Positions 38,154-49,273 of a DNA stretch of 64,000 nucleotides are shown piece after piece. Both the position numbers and the translations under genes were made by a program. The stretch lies in the NCBI RefSeq assembly GCF_037038585.1, contig NC_092523.1, positions 44,481,001-44,545,000 of the forward strand. Reading direction: 5' to 3'. Source of the stretch: Patagioenas fasciata (Eukaryota; Chordata; Aves; Columbiformes; Columbidae). Positions within the stretch are counted from its first letter, which is position 1. Each line of letters begins with the position of its first letter. The notes below the pieces were generated by a model, which was not told where the DNA came from, did not search any database, and worked only from the letters and a program-made list of their open reading frames with translations.

Positions 38154-39732
38154 TTTTTTTTTTTTTTTCAAGTCCTATTTGAAGAATTTGTCACAGAAGA
38201 CCATCACACTTCACTGTCTCCATTATGTAATTTAGCAGAGCTAAGACGCGATCACAGGATGAACCTCCATAACACCTCCAGTAGGCACTCAAGTATTCTG
38301 ACATCCTTTTCTAGCAAATCCTTATGTATGAACTCATGGATTACACATGCTACAACAATATTCCACTGCAACCTCATGGCCACTGGTGCATTCTCTGATA
38401 TTATGACAGCTCTTTCCCATGAAGGGCCCAAGTTTTTGGAAAATTCTTGCCAAACTTTAAAAGCTTCCCTAATGTGATTCTTTAGCTGAAGAAAACATAC
38501 AGTACTGATGATTCTTCTCCTTTCTGCATTCTTTCTCACCTATTATTCTAATCTCTCAACAATACCAGTTTTGTCAGTCGTGAATACATTTTTCACATCA
38601 ATGCATTTTTTTCTTTTTTCCTCACTTCTTTTGAACATTTCTGTCATGTGTTTCTTTTTGTTGTAGAGAAGCAGCTTCCGCCAACACACTTGTACAGCTA
38701 TTAATGCCAGAATACATTAAGTGCTCTAAAACTAGTCACATATAAGACCACTGCCAGACAATCTTGGGGTTTTTGTTGGAATATAGTGTTTGCTGACGTG
38801 ATAGAAAACAAAACACTGCTTAAACTCCATCTTGATTACTTTCCAGAGAGCTTCAACTCTTAATGGGGCTCTTCTTGCCTTCATTCTCCTTCTCAGATTA
38901 TTTTCTTGAGTTTTTATTTTTTGTTTTATTCTTCTACTCTGTGTATAGGCCAATAACCGCTCAGACAGGGACTAGCAAAGGCGATCTATTTCATTCAGTG
39001 TCTGTGTTGTAACCTCTCACCTTTTCACCACCACTGCCTCCATGCTTCAAAAGTCTACCCAGCTGGCTTACAGTCAGATGTCTTTATGGTACAGCTCTCA
39101 GTCACTTCAACCTGATTCACTAGCAACTGTCCCCTGCTATCACAGGTCTTTATGCACTGCTGTACCCAGGAGAAATACAGAATTAACACTACTTCTGGTG
39201 ACTTTTGGATCAGTTTAATCAGGCTAACCATCTGGGTCATTTCAGCTATCTTTCCAAACTTGTAATAATTACGGCTTTTGAATCAGTCATTGCCAACCAG
39301 CTGCACTGAACTGGAATTCTATGACTGGCTCATAATTAATTCTCTTTAAAAAAATTGTCTTTTCTGAGTAAATAACAAACAGGATCAGATGGATAAAAAG
39401 AATTTTCCTTTCCACCCCCAATTATCAGTATAAAAAAAAAATACTGGATGTATCCTTGGCACATCTTGCTCAGAACAAATAAAGTTCGGACACATTATAC
39501 CAATTATAACAAATGGCAATTGTTCATACAGAGCTAAGCTTTCTGAATCCAGGACTGTGTCTTGCTCTTGAGTAAAACCTACCTCTAGCACATCAGTTAG
39601 AACAGGGTAATTTAATTTACATTCAGCCAAGTAACACAAGGTCTTACAAAGAGGAGGAGAGCCAGAAGGAAAGGCACTCTGAAAGTAATGCACTCTTGAA
39701 CATGCAAGGGTTGCAGGCAGATTTTGAGACAT
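38154..39732 (-). pseudogene. Possible decayed retrocopy ending in poly(A), parent unknown
   Basis: On the - strand four open segments follow one another: 39,732-39,385 (115 codons), 39,240-39,055 (61), 38,953-38,732 (73) and 38,539-38,252 (95). The last two share one frame. The series ends shortly before an A15 run (T15 on the + strand, 38,154-38,168), as a processed copy of an mRNA would. I recognise no protein family in any segment. Stops and a frame change between segments rule out an intact gene. The alternative is chance open frames next to a homopolymer, which is quite possible. I saw no target-site duplication. Confidence 0.2.
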
Positions 39733-41146
39733 CTCTGGTTCACATCTTGCAGTGTGTTCCTATTTCAATTTAAAAAAAAATGCTCATCAGCTTCTAAAAC
39801 ATAAGCCAATCCCTGACAATAGTCACTTTAAGTTGTATAAAGTTGCATATTGAAGTTTATCAGCCAGCCTCTTCCTGTTCGCTCCCAACCATCCTGACAT
39901 GCGGTACCTCCCGCACCGAGAGGCTGGGGCTGGGGTGGCAGTGCAGTGGCTGTGCTGCTCCCCTGCTCCTGGCACCTACATCCATATGTCCTATATGTTA
40001 AATCAGCTTAACACAGAGCAGAGATTTGAGTTCTGCTCCCCCTCAAAAATCAAACAAACAATTATGTTATAATAAAAAAGGCATTTAGCAGTTTTAAAAA
40101 AAAAAAGAAAATCTATATATGGTTTGATATAGATGTGCACCCTCCCACCACAAGCGGTGAGGAGGCCGTTACCCGTTATCTCGCACGTCTCTGAGTGCAG
40201 CAGAGTGGGTCCGCAGCGAAGGCTCTTTCCCTGCAGCAGCGCTGTGGCCTTTCCTGAAGACACATTGCCACCTAGCAACGGCATGGCGTAACCTACAGCA
40301 GACCAGCAAAGCCTGCAAAATATGTTTGTTTTAATAAAAAATCCACCCAAACACAAGTACCCTGCCTCTCAGAGGAGTGACAGGCTGTTATCGCTGGCTG
40401 TGTGAAGGCTGGGGCAGTGCCTTGCTTCCCCCAGGTCTTCACCAAATGCTTGGCACTCCCAGCCCATTGCTGCTGCTGCATCCACCTCAGGAACAGATGT
40501 TTTCCTGGGACAGTTTGTTCTTACACCTCAATGCCTGGGACTGACTTTAAGGGAAGGGGGAAAAAAAAAAACAAAAGTGAATAATTTTAATGCTTTTTCC
40601 ACAAACAGAAATGCTGGTGAGATGGTGACGTGAGGCTCCCTTCTTCACCACAGCCCAGTTAGTATGCCCCTCTGTAAGGAAATTTGATCACAACTCCTCT
40701 CCTGGGCACAAATGCAAAAATTCCTGATTCCTCTTTTGGTTTCTTCCCTGTGCTGCTCACAGCATAACACTCTCTTTCATCCATCTGCTTGTCACCACCT
40801 CTCTAAACACTGGCCAGTTGCTCTCTGCAGTAAGATGGTTGCTTCAGAGCAACAGCCATCCCATGCCCATCTGCAGGGAGGGAGGTGGGGAGGGAGTCCA
40901 GGTGTTTGCATCTCATCTGTCTGCAGTAGGTACAGCTGGCATGGTGCAAAGCCACAAACTTATGGGGAAAACAGGCTGAAGGAATGGGCAAGAACTCAGC
41001 TGGTAGAGAAGAGTCATTTTAAATGGTACATCAAGACAAAATTATTATGTAACCCCTCTAACCAGCTTTTGTGGTCATCTTCGATAATGAGCACACAGGA
41101 AAGAGAGAGACTCACAAGAATATTTTTTAAAATATCTTTGAGGTAG
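39733..41146. other. Unassigned sequence with a small CpG-rich islet
   Basis: No gene recognised. GC content rises around 39,900-39,970 and 40,140-40,300. The 144-codon + frame 40,712-41,146 ends at the LTR edge and has no motifs. Confidence 0.5.
40154..40289. other. CpG-rich islet
   Basis: I count ten CpG dinucleotides in about 136 bases, in a window where whole 60-base lines often have none. It may be an unmethylated regulatory element or a weak promoter. It is too short for a classical CpG island. Confidence 0.4.
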
Positions 41147-41747
41147 TGTCCCGGTTTTGGCTAGGACAGTCATGACTTGAGTTCCTCAAAAAAGGACAGT
41201 TTTGGTTTAACCCCAGCTGGTATCTAAACCCCACAGAGCCACTCACTCATTTCCCCCCACCACCTCCCCATAGGATGGGGTAGAGAACTGGAAGGCAAAA
41301 GTGAGAAAACTTATGGGTTGAGATAGAGTTTAATAGGTAAAGCAAAAGCTGCACAGGCAAGCAAAGCAAATCAAGGAATTCATTCACTGCTTCCCATTGG
41401 CAGGTGGATCTTCAGCCAACCCCAGGACACCAGGGCTCCATCACACATAATGGTGGCCTGAGAAGTTAAATGCCACTGCTCTGCCTCCCCCTTCCTTCTT
41501 CTTCCCCCAGTGTTTATACAGAGCATGACATCACATGGTGTGCAATATCCCTTTGGTCAGTCAGGGTCAGCTGTCCTGGCTGTGCCCCCTCCCAGCTTCT
41601 TGTGCACCTGGCACAAAGCCCTTGACAACTTAGCAACAACTAAAACATCAGTGTGTTATCAACATTATTCCCATTCTAAATCCAAACCACAGCACTACAC
41701 CAGCTACTAGGAAGAAAATTAACTCTATTCCAGCTGAAACCAGGACA
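41147..41747 (-). mobile_element. Solo LTR of an avian ERVL-type retrovirus
   Basis: About 601 bases with ends TGTCC...GGACA. On the - strand it begins tgtcctggtttcagctgg and continues with 'aattttcttcctagtagctg', a TATAAA at 41,518-41,513, an ATTAAA signal at 41,334-41,329, and the ctcaacccataagttttctc block. These blocks mark a very common bird LTR type. No internal viral sequence flanks it, so it is a solo LTR left by LTR-LTR recombination. I do not see a clear target-site duplication (flanks aggtag and gacgag). Confidence 0.88.
41513..41518 (-). promoter_or_regulatory. TATA box of the solo LTR
   Basis: TATAAA on the - strand, with an ATTAAA polyadenylation-type signal about 180 bases downstream at 41,334-41,329. 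The order fits U3 to R in the minus-strand LTR. Confidence 0.45.
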
Positions 41748-44111
41748 GACGAGATGTGGAATAATATCTTCACGCACTCCCAAGCAAAAAGTTTGGAGTT
41801 CTGCATTCCAAATTACTTCTTATCTTATACCTTGCAAGGGTTTTTTTCCCACATTTTGCAGTAGTAGTTTTTAATACGAAGTGGGGACTTTTTGGCAATT
41901 TCGTATTGATCTCGCCAAAGTAACTTGAGTTTAACTTTATCCTGTTAAAAGTGTTACAAATTCTCATGACCAAACAATGATTTTCATTAGTAATACTGTC
42001 CTCTCTCATTACAACAAATTATTAGATTATGAGGTGTGGTATGTTGAATCAACTGTATTTCCTCATAAAGCACCCTGGACTTATTTGAAGGTTTTCAGTG
42101 AGCTCAGTAATTTACCCCTACAACACCTGAAAAGAAGAAAAGAAATTTTACAAAAGAAAAAAAAACATGCAGTTTTCTTAATCAATAGTATTCTCTGTCA
42201 GCAAGGCACTTACAGGTCCTAGAAGAAAGGAATGAGAACTCATTCACTGGGAGACTAACACATCTCACAGCCAACTGCTGAGACTGAAGTGAACAAATTC
42301 TTCTGTGAACCTGTGCAAACCTAAAGTCAAAAGTCTCTCTCATTGATTTAGTGCACAGTACTGTACATTGACACTAGCTATTGTTTGTCCTATAAACTGC
42401 CTTGCAATAACACATGCTCTTACAGATGCCTCACACAACTGAACATTTTGATGAGTGATATAGTTGTGCTTAGAATTATCAAGCAGTATCACAAATATTT
42501 GTTTCAGTGTCTCCTCAGAAATGCATTAGAAAAAAGAAGCTCTCTTTGAAATTGCAGTGGCTTCACTGACCTTTCTCTAATACATTTCTAGAAAGTGTGA
42601 CACTCAGCATCATAAAGAGAAAACTCCAAAGTATTACTTGCAATGGATTTGTGTGTGGTATGAAATAACTTTCTGTATAGCTGGAAGAGATTACCTACAG
42701 TTTGGGGGCAAAATCACAGCTGTAATTTGAAGGGGTTTTTTTTATTTTAGTTATCTCACATTTTGGTACTGCTTCACACTTCTTTAAATATGTGGCCCAG
42801 AAAGCCAGAGTAAAATATATTAATAGGGTTGAGGTTGTCCATATCCAGATGAAAACACAAATGGATGGATATATGCAGCAATTCCAAAGACTGTATTAGA
42901 AGAGAGATAAATGACTGTGAGACTAAACACATCTACAAATCTCAAAGGCAGCAGTGCTGACATACAAACCTCACTGATTCAAAACTACATGCCAGCTATA
43001 GCATTGCTTGAGGTTAAATTAATGCTTGCTGAATGTGACCCTTCATTCAGCAGTCCTTACACAGGGGTTTTTGAATTACCCAAGAGAGACGAGTGCTTTT
43101 TACGTATCACCTCAATACACAAACGTACAGCAGGGTCAGCTGTCACAGCAGAGACAGCTCCCCCAGACCTTGGCTGGAGCATTCCCTGGTTCAGTAACTG
43201 AACTGGCTCTAATTTGTCACTGTCAACACTGCCTGGACAAAGGTGATGCCCTTTCAGGCAAAATACCCGAGTCTGACCCACTTCTCTCCCAGCGCAAGTT
43301 CAATAAGCACTGCTTATTTCTCCAAAGCATGCAGGTATTTGGGATCCCACAGTCATACGGCTTTTAAGGTTATTTCTTGTGATAGCCCTGGACTTTCCTT
43401 CCCAGCAATTACACAGAAGGCACATCTGTGCTGCACAGAACCAAGCAGTGCATCATCCCTGAGCCAGATCCAGCATCAGAGCGTGCATGCAGCATCCTCA
43501 CAGTGTGTTCCCAGACTAACTAGTTTTGTTGTGACAGCTCAGTTGCCCAGGAATGGCCACCATAACGTGGGAACAATGCTTTCAGAAATCAAGTGGGCCT
43601 CTTTGCATAGTCAAGTAGACACCAGTTTACTCAGGGCTTGTTTAAGTTTTTCCAGATCCAGTCTGGCTGCAGAGAGAATGGGGGTGCAAGCATAGCCTCT
43701 GCAGTAGCTGCTCCTTTCTCAGATAAACAGATGATTCATAACCTTTTATTCTTACCTCTTTCTGGGAGGGTCAGTAAAAACTCTGTATATTTCTAACCTA
43801 GGGATGCAAACTTTGATTAATTATGGGAGGTTGTTTCTCTACAACTATCCTGACAATTGCACTGTTCATCACACAGTGTAGATTCTCTAACATCATTATT
43901 TTCATTAAATATGGAGAATTCCCTGCACACTAAATCATACCAAGCTTTGTTATATTTACAGGGTAGGAGGTTTTCAGAATTTTTTTCCTTATCCAGGTCT
44001 TCATAAACCTGCAAATCTCAACAGACATCCTTCTGAGAAGCAATCACATTATTAGCACATAACTTATGCTTCATTAATATTACCCTGCAATTTAAAAATA
44101 TTGAATGTGAA
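41748..44111. other. Unassigned sequence with several longer chance frames
   Basis: No gene recognised. Between 42,911 and 43,695, + strand frames of 96, 113 and 150 codons overlap in different phases. None has domains. They reflect a locally higher GC content. Confidence 0.45.
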
Positions 44112-44360
44112 TCAGAGTGATTCTCTTGTCTTTTCTAGCATAACTTTAATTATTTTGATACCATTTCCCAATACCCTGTTATACAAGAGATAATTGGCTC
44201 TAGCAGCTTCATGTCTAAACCTCCATTCTTCCACCATTTTACTACATTCAGTCTCAGTAAACTCTGTCCCCTTGTCAAATATTATTGCATGTGAAAAACA
44301 GGTAATATATGGCACGAAAAAAATATTTACTAAGCATGATTGCTTATTTAGTTTTAACAT
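44112..44360 (-). pseudogene. Possible ancient retroviral integrase scrap
   Basis: This 82-codon - strand frame reads HAIIFDKGTEFT at residues 24-35, then EEWRFRHEAAR. It resembles the integrase stretch in which a catalytic Asp precedes a GTxF motif, followed by a Trp and an EAAG-like loop before the catalytic Glu. The Glu itself is not clear, and the spacing appears altered. No LTR is visible nearby, and the upstream - strand sequence (44,360-45,400) is full of stops. It could be chance similarity. Confidence 0.25.
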
Positions 44361-47300
44361 TCTCTAGTGAGTTTATCTCAAGGAAACACAATATCACAGT
44401 AAGTTATCTACTTGTGGTCTTTTTTCCCTTCAGTGGAAAAAAAAAACAAAAAAAAAAAAAAAAAACAAAAAAAAACCACATCTGTGCCTACCTTATCACT
44501 GGCAACATTTTTTTCCTGTAGCAATAAACATGAGGCATATTGTTTGATTTAGTCTGTATTTTTGGCATGTGTGAAAGCCCTAAGAATTTTTGCAGTGCCA
44601 CAAGCTTGAACCTAATATGATAATTCTGGCCTTTGAATTAGATTTTCGAACTCCCAAATAACCTTCCTATACCATTCACCACGCTGTCTTTGGCAGGGAC
44701 AGGCAGTCTGTACAGATACACAGCTGCCTCCTGCCAGATGTGCAAGCAGCAACACTTATATTTGGCATTGTTTGATAGTAAAAACACAGTTCCTTTTCTC
44801 ACAGTTCTAAGTACACCTCTTATCTTATGTTTCCCTAATCATTTCATGTAATTCCTTAGCTGTCAACTTGACAATTACAGGTCACCTTGTGTGGCTTGTT
44901 TGGTTTTGTCAGATTCATATGTACCTTATATAGCTCTGAATCTTGTTCCAGTGACATTTTGTTAACTCCTTGCAACCATCTATTTTGTTTAAGGCACATG
45001 TTCGTCTCAGAAATCATGGCCTGTAACTGGAAAAAATAATTTCTCTACCTTGGGAGGGGTAAAGGTCACTCACTCTTCAAAACACTTCTTATTTCTTCTT
45101 TTTCCATAACAAACAGGACTTCGGAACCTCTGTAATTCACAGGTTCTGCTGACTAAATTTGATTAACAGCTGGAAATGGCTTAATATCAGCTGTTGTTAA
45201 AAGTAAAGCTACCCAATAATCTTCTTTTTTTGTAGTTACAACTACATACGACTCTTCTTCCCATTGTCCCCCACCAGATTCTAGTGAAGTTTTTCAGCAG
45301 AAGTTTTGACTGCTCCATTTTCCCATCCTTGGACTTACCTGGTTTGTTCTCTTCATATTCCCGTGTCACTCAGAGATCAGCTTTTTCTGGCGATGTTAAA
45401 GAAATAGCCTTTCCATGTTGGAGATGGAGATATTGGAAATAAAAATAAAATGTATGACTATATGAACATATGAATTAATTGATACCCAAAATAGTTAGCT
45501 TGAATGCAGCATGATCACCACAGAAAATAGTTCATGTTACCTAAACTGAATACTTAATTTAGCTGATCTAAAGTCTTCATGAAGTCATGAAAGAAGGTAC
45601 TTCCTTGTGCAATTCAGAGAATTTAACTGAGACACTGTAAATCATCCACCAAGCTAACTTTTTATTTTCAGTGGAGGCAGAGAGAACTGGTTAATTTAGC
45701 TGTCAACAGCTGGTAGTGGTGAGACATCCCTCACTTCAACTCTAAGGATATGTACTGAAGAGGAGATAGATTATGGAACTTCACAGTGGAACAAGACTCA
45801 CAGATTAAAGATGCTTGAAGTGATGCTACTGGATACTTAGAAGAATTCCTCATGGACATGTCTGTAAAGTACAGACTGCTCTACACCACCATCCTCATTG
45901 GTGGCACATACAGGGGAACAGTCCCTGCCATTGCTGTATTTTCATATCATGTGGGAGAACCCAGATACATATGGCTGGTCTCTACCAATCTTGCAAGCAC
46001 TGAAAGGTTGAGAATGACTCAGTGTATTCTTGGTAAGTCCACAGAGTAACAGCAGCATTTTGCTACAGTGAATAATTGTTGACTTACCAACAGAGTACTG
46101 CTGCTCCCTGTCATCTCTTTAAGGTCCAAGAGCTAGATTTTGCAGCAACTACAGATATCTAACATTTGATCTCATTGTCACTGATAGGCAGAATTTGACA
46201 GCAGCTGCTCTTTTAAGCTTTCATTCTTATTTTTCTAGAATTGTAGCATGTTGGTCCTTCATTTTAGGTATCTGTGGAAAGTGTTATAGACTATACTGAA
46301 ACACTGCAGAAAACTTTACCATACTGTGGAGGCATGGGTCCTTAACATTGTTATTTTATGCCATTAACAACTATTAACCAAGAAAAAATGGAAAAAAAAA
46401 AAAAGTATAGTTATCTTCCTTTTAATAATTGTCTTGAGAGTACTGCAAGACCATGAGGTTTCCTGTAATATTATTGTTATTTTTGATAAAATATTAAACT
46501 TTAATAAAAGTGTAACAGGTCACTCAGATACTCATTTTTCATATAACTAAACCAACAGTAGATGCATGCCTTAGGTCATAACTACAATTTCCTATTACAC
46601 TGATGGCATTCTTGCTAGTAACACAGAAGATAGTATTAATACATTGTAATTGTGTCGCAGAGCATCATTCATGTGCAAATCAATTTGCTTGAATCCAGTA
46701 AAAATACACTAGGATTGGAACATCACTAATTTAATGTTGAATGTATATAAAAGACCTTTTCTCCAAAAAAATCAATGTCTAATTTGCTTCTGGAAAGAGC
46801 AGTGGCTGATTAATTACAGACACATGTGTCCTGAAAATATATTGCTCTAGCTCAAGAGGAAGAGGTGTGGTTTGTTTTGTTTTGTTTTCTCATAGGCACT
46901 ATTTCAGTTATTTATAAACTTCTTTTAGCTGACATGGGTTCCTGAGGGAAAGGTTCTGTCCAGTTTGGTTTATACACTACTTAGAACCCACGACACTGCT
47001 TTTATTTGCTACAAGGAGGCACTGCTGAATTAGAAAAGAGTGTTTGAAAAGGGTCCCCTTTCTCACTCACTGTACCTCCTTGCCTTCCACTCCACCTGAA
47101 AGCTTCAGGCTACTTACCCAAAACTAGTTTCATGTGAGTTCACATCTTACCAAGCACTGCTGTAGTGCTCCACCAGCCACGACAACGTTTTGTGGAGTCA
47201 CAGCCTCCCAATGGAGCACGACAGCATGTGACAGCATTGATGATGTAGACTACCAGGAAGCACTGTGAACAAATAGAAACAAATTTGTAATGTGAACTAC

Positions 47301-48272
47301 TTGATCCTGAGAACCCAACATCCACACCAGATATAGTTAGGTTTTGTCTGTTTATACCCTTTGAATTAGCTCATCTTTTTTTCCCCAGAAGCAGAACACA
47401 CTATGGCTAGTGAACGTTAGGTGCCTCCTGGAGAATTGCTGCAAGTCTTTCACTCAAGAGGAGTCCAGTTCACTAACTTTGAGACTGCTCCATGTTGCAA
47501 ACCAAAGTACAAGTGGGGATAGCCAGCAGATTGACTTAAAAGCACGCCCTGATATGCACTAACGCACTAATGTCAGCTTAGCACTTGAACACAGAACTCC
47601 CTCTTACTTGGATACACTAGTGCTTCTGCCGTCTAACTTTTGCTTAAATCCAGAAGTTAATATTAGATTCCTTTTCTGTCAGGCATTTCATAAAAAATAT
47701 ATGAATATATATATATATGTAACAATACAAGCTAGAAAGAGTCCATTCTGAATTGGACCTTTAGGAGGCTGTCATGCAATAAACACTAGATAATAAGCAT
47801 TTGGTAGTTTAATGCTAGAGATCCTCTTTCAGAAGGGAAATCTGAGTTAAATCACTGCCAGTCAATGTTGATTCATGACAGTGTAAGGGTACTTATGCCA
47901 TTTTTCACTGTACGTACATTTTCTAATGGAATGTTATGCTTGCATAACTCAGGAAAATATATGCCTATATTAGTAGCTTGCATATGCAGTTAAATCAGCG
48001 TCTATCTACAGGAACACTAGATACCTGCAGTCAATCATTCCTCCCAACACAGCAAGGCCTGATCCGTTCAGGTGGGTTAGTTAGCATGGTTATCAGAAGT
48101 TTCTAGGTCACCTTGGACACATTTAAGCAGTAATGCCTGTGCAAACAATGGAACTTGTAGTGTTGCAATATTATAGCAACAAATTTCAGGTAATATAACA
48201 TTCAGTATTTCAGTATTCTAAAATCAAAGCTTGATTTAGCGTATCAGAACAGACATAACAAAAAATCAGTCA
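44361..48272. other. Unassigned noncoding sequence
   Basis: No gene recognised. It holds an A-rich run with two C interruptions at about 44,437-44,475 and a TA run near 47,704-47,720. A 60-codon - strand frame at 45,369-45,187 is unassigned. Confidence 0.5.
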
Positions 48273-48362
48273 GCTGGTAGGAAGAACTTGATTCTTGGCT
48301 GGTAGGAAGAACTTCGGGGAAGGGGAAGGGGAAGGGGAAGGGGAAGAGGAAGGGGAAGGGAA
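48273..48362 (+). repeat. 17-bp direct repeat followed by a GGGGAA array
   Basis: gctggtaggaagaactt occurs at 48,273-48,289 and again at 48,298-48,314. It is followed directly by GGGGAA repeats at 48,316-48,362 (five perfect units, then degenerate ones). Four or more runs of G4 separated by AA meet the simple rule for a G-quadruplex on the + strand. Confidence 0.9.
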
Positions 48363-49156
48363 GTTCCTGACACTGAGCAGCTGGTATTTGAGGTAGTTAT
48401 TTTGGTTGGACAAACATTTAGGAATCAGTTTAGTTGCCTCTGTCTCGTGTCCGAGAATAGTCTACACACGCTCACTATTGTGCAAAGTACCTATGAGAGA
48501 TCCATGCCCTTTTGGAGACCGGATAGGATATTCTATGGCACTTTCAATAAATATTGAAGAGTGCACAACCAAACTGAGCTCCAAGAGCAACAACTCTTCC
48601 AGATAGACAGCCTAAATGTAGGTATCTAAAGGTTAGTTGTCTAAGCTTACATCATAGAAAACAGGGGCTTGAATCGGCTCTCTGAATGGAGAGCAGTCCC
48701 ATGCAATTACTCAGTTAACAGTAATTTTAATATTGAATCACCTAATCTCATTAGCTAACTATTTGGAGTTTAGTTATATCATTATTTTTCAGTAAAACTG
48801 CATAGTACATAGAAATTACCTCCGTGCAGGATATGAACATGTGAAGCTGTGTATTATCACCCCATTAGGAAACATAGATTTCAAATAATCAAAAACTATA
48901 TGAAATCAGTTTTGAACTGAAAGGAGAAGGCGCAGGAGATTATACCAGCCACTGTACCATATGTTCCACGTTATCTAGAGCAGTTTATAGGTGTAAGATA
49001 TAGGTGTAAGTTATAGGTGTAAGCTTTTTAAGGTGTGACTTGCCTATATTAGCTGTGTATTTGAAGGCTTACAGAAAGAGATAAAGCTTAGATTGCATAA
49101 ACAGTACCTTATCAAACAGTGCACTCCTTGAATACACATCCTTAAACCACTGTGCT
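48363..49156. other. Unassigned sequence with a 13-bp-period repeat
   Basis: Three exact copies of tataggtgtaag start at 48,986, 48,999 and 49,012. No gene is recognised. Confidence 0.55.
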
Positions 49157-49273
49157 CGGCTTGTAGCGTTCTCCGCATGCAGATTTCTCTCCGCACCCAA
49201 TTCCCGAGGCAGCTGCTCTGCAGTTCCTGCGAGTCACCGCGCCGGGGAGACTGTTCGCCACCAGCACGAGCAC
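49157..49273. other. CpG-rich islet
   Basis: I count twelve CpG in about 117 bases, including a ccgcgccgg core. A TGACGTAG (CRE-like, - strand) lies about 100 bases away at 49,376-49,383. A 105-codon - strand frame (49,361-49,044) crosses the islet but has no motifs. It could be a small promoter or enhancer. Confidence 0.4.

Noticed and set aside
40712..41146. 144-codon + strand frame
   Set aside because: It stops at the solo LTR edge, has no motifs, and is crossed by an open frame on the other strand.
41139..41147. tgaggtagt, resembling the let-7 seed
   Set aside because: Only nine bases match, there is no hairpin, and it abuts an LTR edge; coincidence.
43243..43695. 150-codon + strand frame, with 96- and 113-codon frames just upstream
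   Set aside because: Rich in Ser, His and Ala with no domain, no flanking splice logic and overlapping frames in several phases; likely chance in GC-richer DNA.
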